In this document: one piece after another, positions 4,874-5,921 of the stretch | Position numbering within the stretch: the first letter of the stretch is position 1 | Layout: the number at the start of each line of letters is the position of its first letter | Assembly: GCA_937877295.1 (NCBI GenBank) | Contig: CALFIV010000317.1 | Location: 1-5,921 of the forward strand | Length of the DNA stretch: 5,921 bases | Origin: an uncultured Clostridia bacterium | GTDB taxonomy: Bacteria; Bacillota_A; Clostridia; Christensenellales; CAG-138 | Direction: 5' to 3' | Notes under the pieces: model-generated | The model's database searches: none | What the model saw: only the letters and a program-made list of their open reading frames with translations | Told to the model about the DNA's origin: nothing | Program-made: the position numbers and the translations under genes

Positions 4874-5749
4874 ATGAACGACCGGCAGATTGAATGCTTT
4901 TTGGAGGCGGCGCGCTATCTGAACTTCACACGCGCGGCGGAGAACCTGACCCTGCCGCAGCCTGCGGTGAGCCGTTATATCGCATCCTTGGAAAATGAGC
5001 TCGGAAAGAAGCTGTTCGTGCGGGAGAGCAACCGCAAGATTGCGCTGACGTCCGCCGGCAGGGCGTACTTCAACCTCTTTCAGCGCACCGCAACCGAGCT
5101 TGCGCATACGCGCGACATGCTGAGCGTCACGCCGGAGATTTTGCATCTCGGGATCAACATCGGCTGGTCCACCTCCGAATATCTTCCGGCAGCGATCGAT
5201 TTCTGCCGCAAGCAGAATCCGAAGTTCCATGTGTCCTACGAATGCCTGCCGTTTCATGCGCTCACTGCCGCCCTGCGCGAGAAACGGCTCGATGCGGTCA
5301 TTTCTCTGGAAAACTATCTGATGCATTCCTTTGAATTCGAGACCGAGCGCTTTACCTCTTTGCAGCGCACCATCCTCTATTCCCAAAACCTGCCGGACTG
5401 CGAGCAGATCAAAAACCCCGCGGACTTCTACCCGTACGATTTTCTGATCGCGGACGATCCGCTGATCCGCCATCTGGTGCAGGAAAGCGAGGACATCTTC
5501 CGTTCCTTCCACTTCATGCCGCGCTACCGCACGCTGCCCAATCAGGAAACGGCCAATTCCTATGTGGAAAACGGGCTCGGCGTCGCGCTGCGGGACGAGT
5601 GGTGTCATATTCTGCACCATCCGCGTATGCTGCACATGAATATCGAGGAGACGATCCCCGTCGCGCTTGCGTGGCGCAGGGATGCGCCGGCGGCGGTCGA
5701 GCTGTTCCGCAAAGCGCTGCTGTATGTATTTCAAAATCAGGAAATGTAA
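4874..5749 (+). CDS. LysR-family transcriptional regulator
   Basis: The product is 291 residues, the usual size of the family. The N-terminal winged helix-turn-helix is clear: DRQIECFLEAARYLNFTRAA (3-22), then the LPQPAVSRYIASLENELG recognition block (27-44) and KLFVRE (46-51). A linker helix follows to about residue 87, and then the two-lobed effector-binding domain to the end. LysR proteins act as tetramers that respond to a small molecule; the effector cannot be told here. The ATG at 4874 follows AGGAG (4860-4864) by 9 nt. The gene has its own promoter after the palindromic element and is not divergent from any target gene, which is the common arrangement, so what it regulates is unknown. 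The neighbour downstream is convergent. The HTH is complete and there is no sign of truncation. Confidence 0.93.
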   Translation: MNDRQIECFLEAARYLNFTRAAENLTLPQPAVSRYIASLENELGKKLFVRESNRKIALTSAGRAYFNLFQRTATELAHTRDMLSVTPEILHLGINIGWSTSEYLPAAIDFCRKQNPKFHVSYECLPFHALTAALREKRLDAVISLENYLMHSFEFETERFTSLQRTILYSQNLPDCEQIKNPADFYPYDFLIADDPLIRHLVQESEDIFRSFHFMPRYRTLPNQETANSYVENGLGVALRDEWCHILHHPRMLHMNIEETIPVALAWRRDAPAAVELFRKALLYVFQNQEM

Positions 5750-5784
5750 AAAAACGCGCAGCCCCGATCGAGAGGCTGCGCAAT
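5748..5784. terminator. Bidirectional terminator between the LysR gene and the DUF554 gene
   Basis: A perfect 8-bp stem (GCGCAGCC at 5756-5763 with GGCTGCGC at 5774-5781) has a 10-nt loop. On the minus strand it is followed by G and seven T residues, an excellent terminator for the leftward DUF554 gene. On the plus strand the tail is AATGCTTTTT, weaker but usable for the LysR gene, whose stop codon overlaps the A-rich flank. Confidence 0.8.
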
Positions 5785-5799
5785 GCTTTTTGGAATCCG

Positions 5800-5921
5800 T
5801 CAGAAATTGATCGGCAAAAACGCCGCGCCGATTGCAAGCACCACGGCGGGCAGCAGGTTTGCTGCACGGATCTTTTTGCCCCACACGAGGTTGACGCCGA
5901 TGCAGAAGATCAGCACCGAGC
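5800..5921 (-). CDS. DUF554-family membrane protein, C-terminal end (rest outside window)
   Basis: Only the last 39 complete codons are in the window, read leftward and ending at TGA (5800-5802). The peptide SVLIFCIGVNLVWGKKIRAA followed by NLLPAVVLAIGAAFLPINF matches the end of DUF554 (YdfK-like) proteins: a hydrophobic helix with the I/G-NL motif, the K-K-I-R loop and NLLPA, then a final helix. DUF554 proteins are integral membrane proteins of about 230 residues with no firmly established function. The gene converges on the LysR gene and shares its terminator. The family call rests on a short but characteristic segment. Confidence 0.7.
   Translation of the reverse strand, partial: SVLIFCIGVNLVWGKKIRAANLLPAVVLAIGAAFLPINF

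Noticed and set aside
4847..5884. 345-codon leftward ORF antisense to the LysR gene
   Set aside because: It runs over a clear LysR gene, through its stop, the terminator and part of DUF554 in another frame; its composition is that of a shadow frame.

Overview
The window looks like chromosomal DNA from a GC-rich member of the Clostridia, probably in the Oscillospiraceae/Ruminococcaceae range. The grounds are strong AGGAGG-type ribosome binding sites, lipoproteins with a Firmicute-style signal peptide, a LoaP-type NusG paralogue and a DUF554 membrane protein, all in moderately GC-rich DNA. This placement is an inference from gene types and composition; nothing here gives a species.

Layout from left to right. 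(1) The C-terminal 104 residues of a TrkH potassium transporter, ending at 316. (2) A gene-free convergent region (317-588) with several RNA hairpins, two of which look like intrinsic terminators facing opposite ways. (3) Two tandem leftward genes (3376 down to 589) encoding paralogous secreted lipoproteins of unknown function, tentatively DUF6034-like. (4) A divergent control region (3377-3542) with a promoter candidate for each direction and, between them, four hexamer half-sites spaced exactly 11 bp apart. (5) A rightward two-gene operon: a YfbR/HDDC2-like HD-domain phosphohydrolase, then a LoaP-type antiterminator 5 nt downstream. (6) A 150-bp palindromic MITE-like repeat. (7) A LysR-family regulator with its own promoter. 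(8) A bidirectional terminator, then the C-terminal end of a leftward DUF554 membrane protein cut by the window edge.

How the parts may work together. The strongest regulatory signal is the phased half-site array in the divergent region. Its layout and sequence fit an OmpR/PhoB-family response regulator of the WalR or PhoP type, placed so that it could control the lipoprotein pair, the HD/loaP operon, or both. The lipoproteins would sit on the outer face of the membrane. LoaP-type proteins usually act on a specific long operon, but no such operon lies in this window. I see no defence system, CRISPR array, RNA gene of a known class or complete insertion sequence. The candidates for something undescribed are the lipoprotein pair with its phased operator and the unassigned LoaP.
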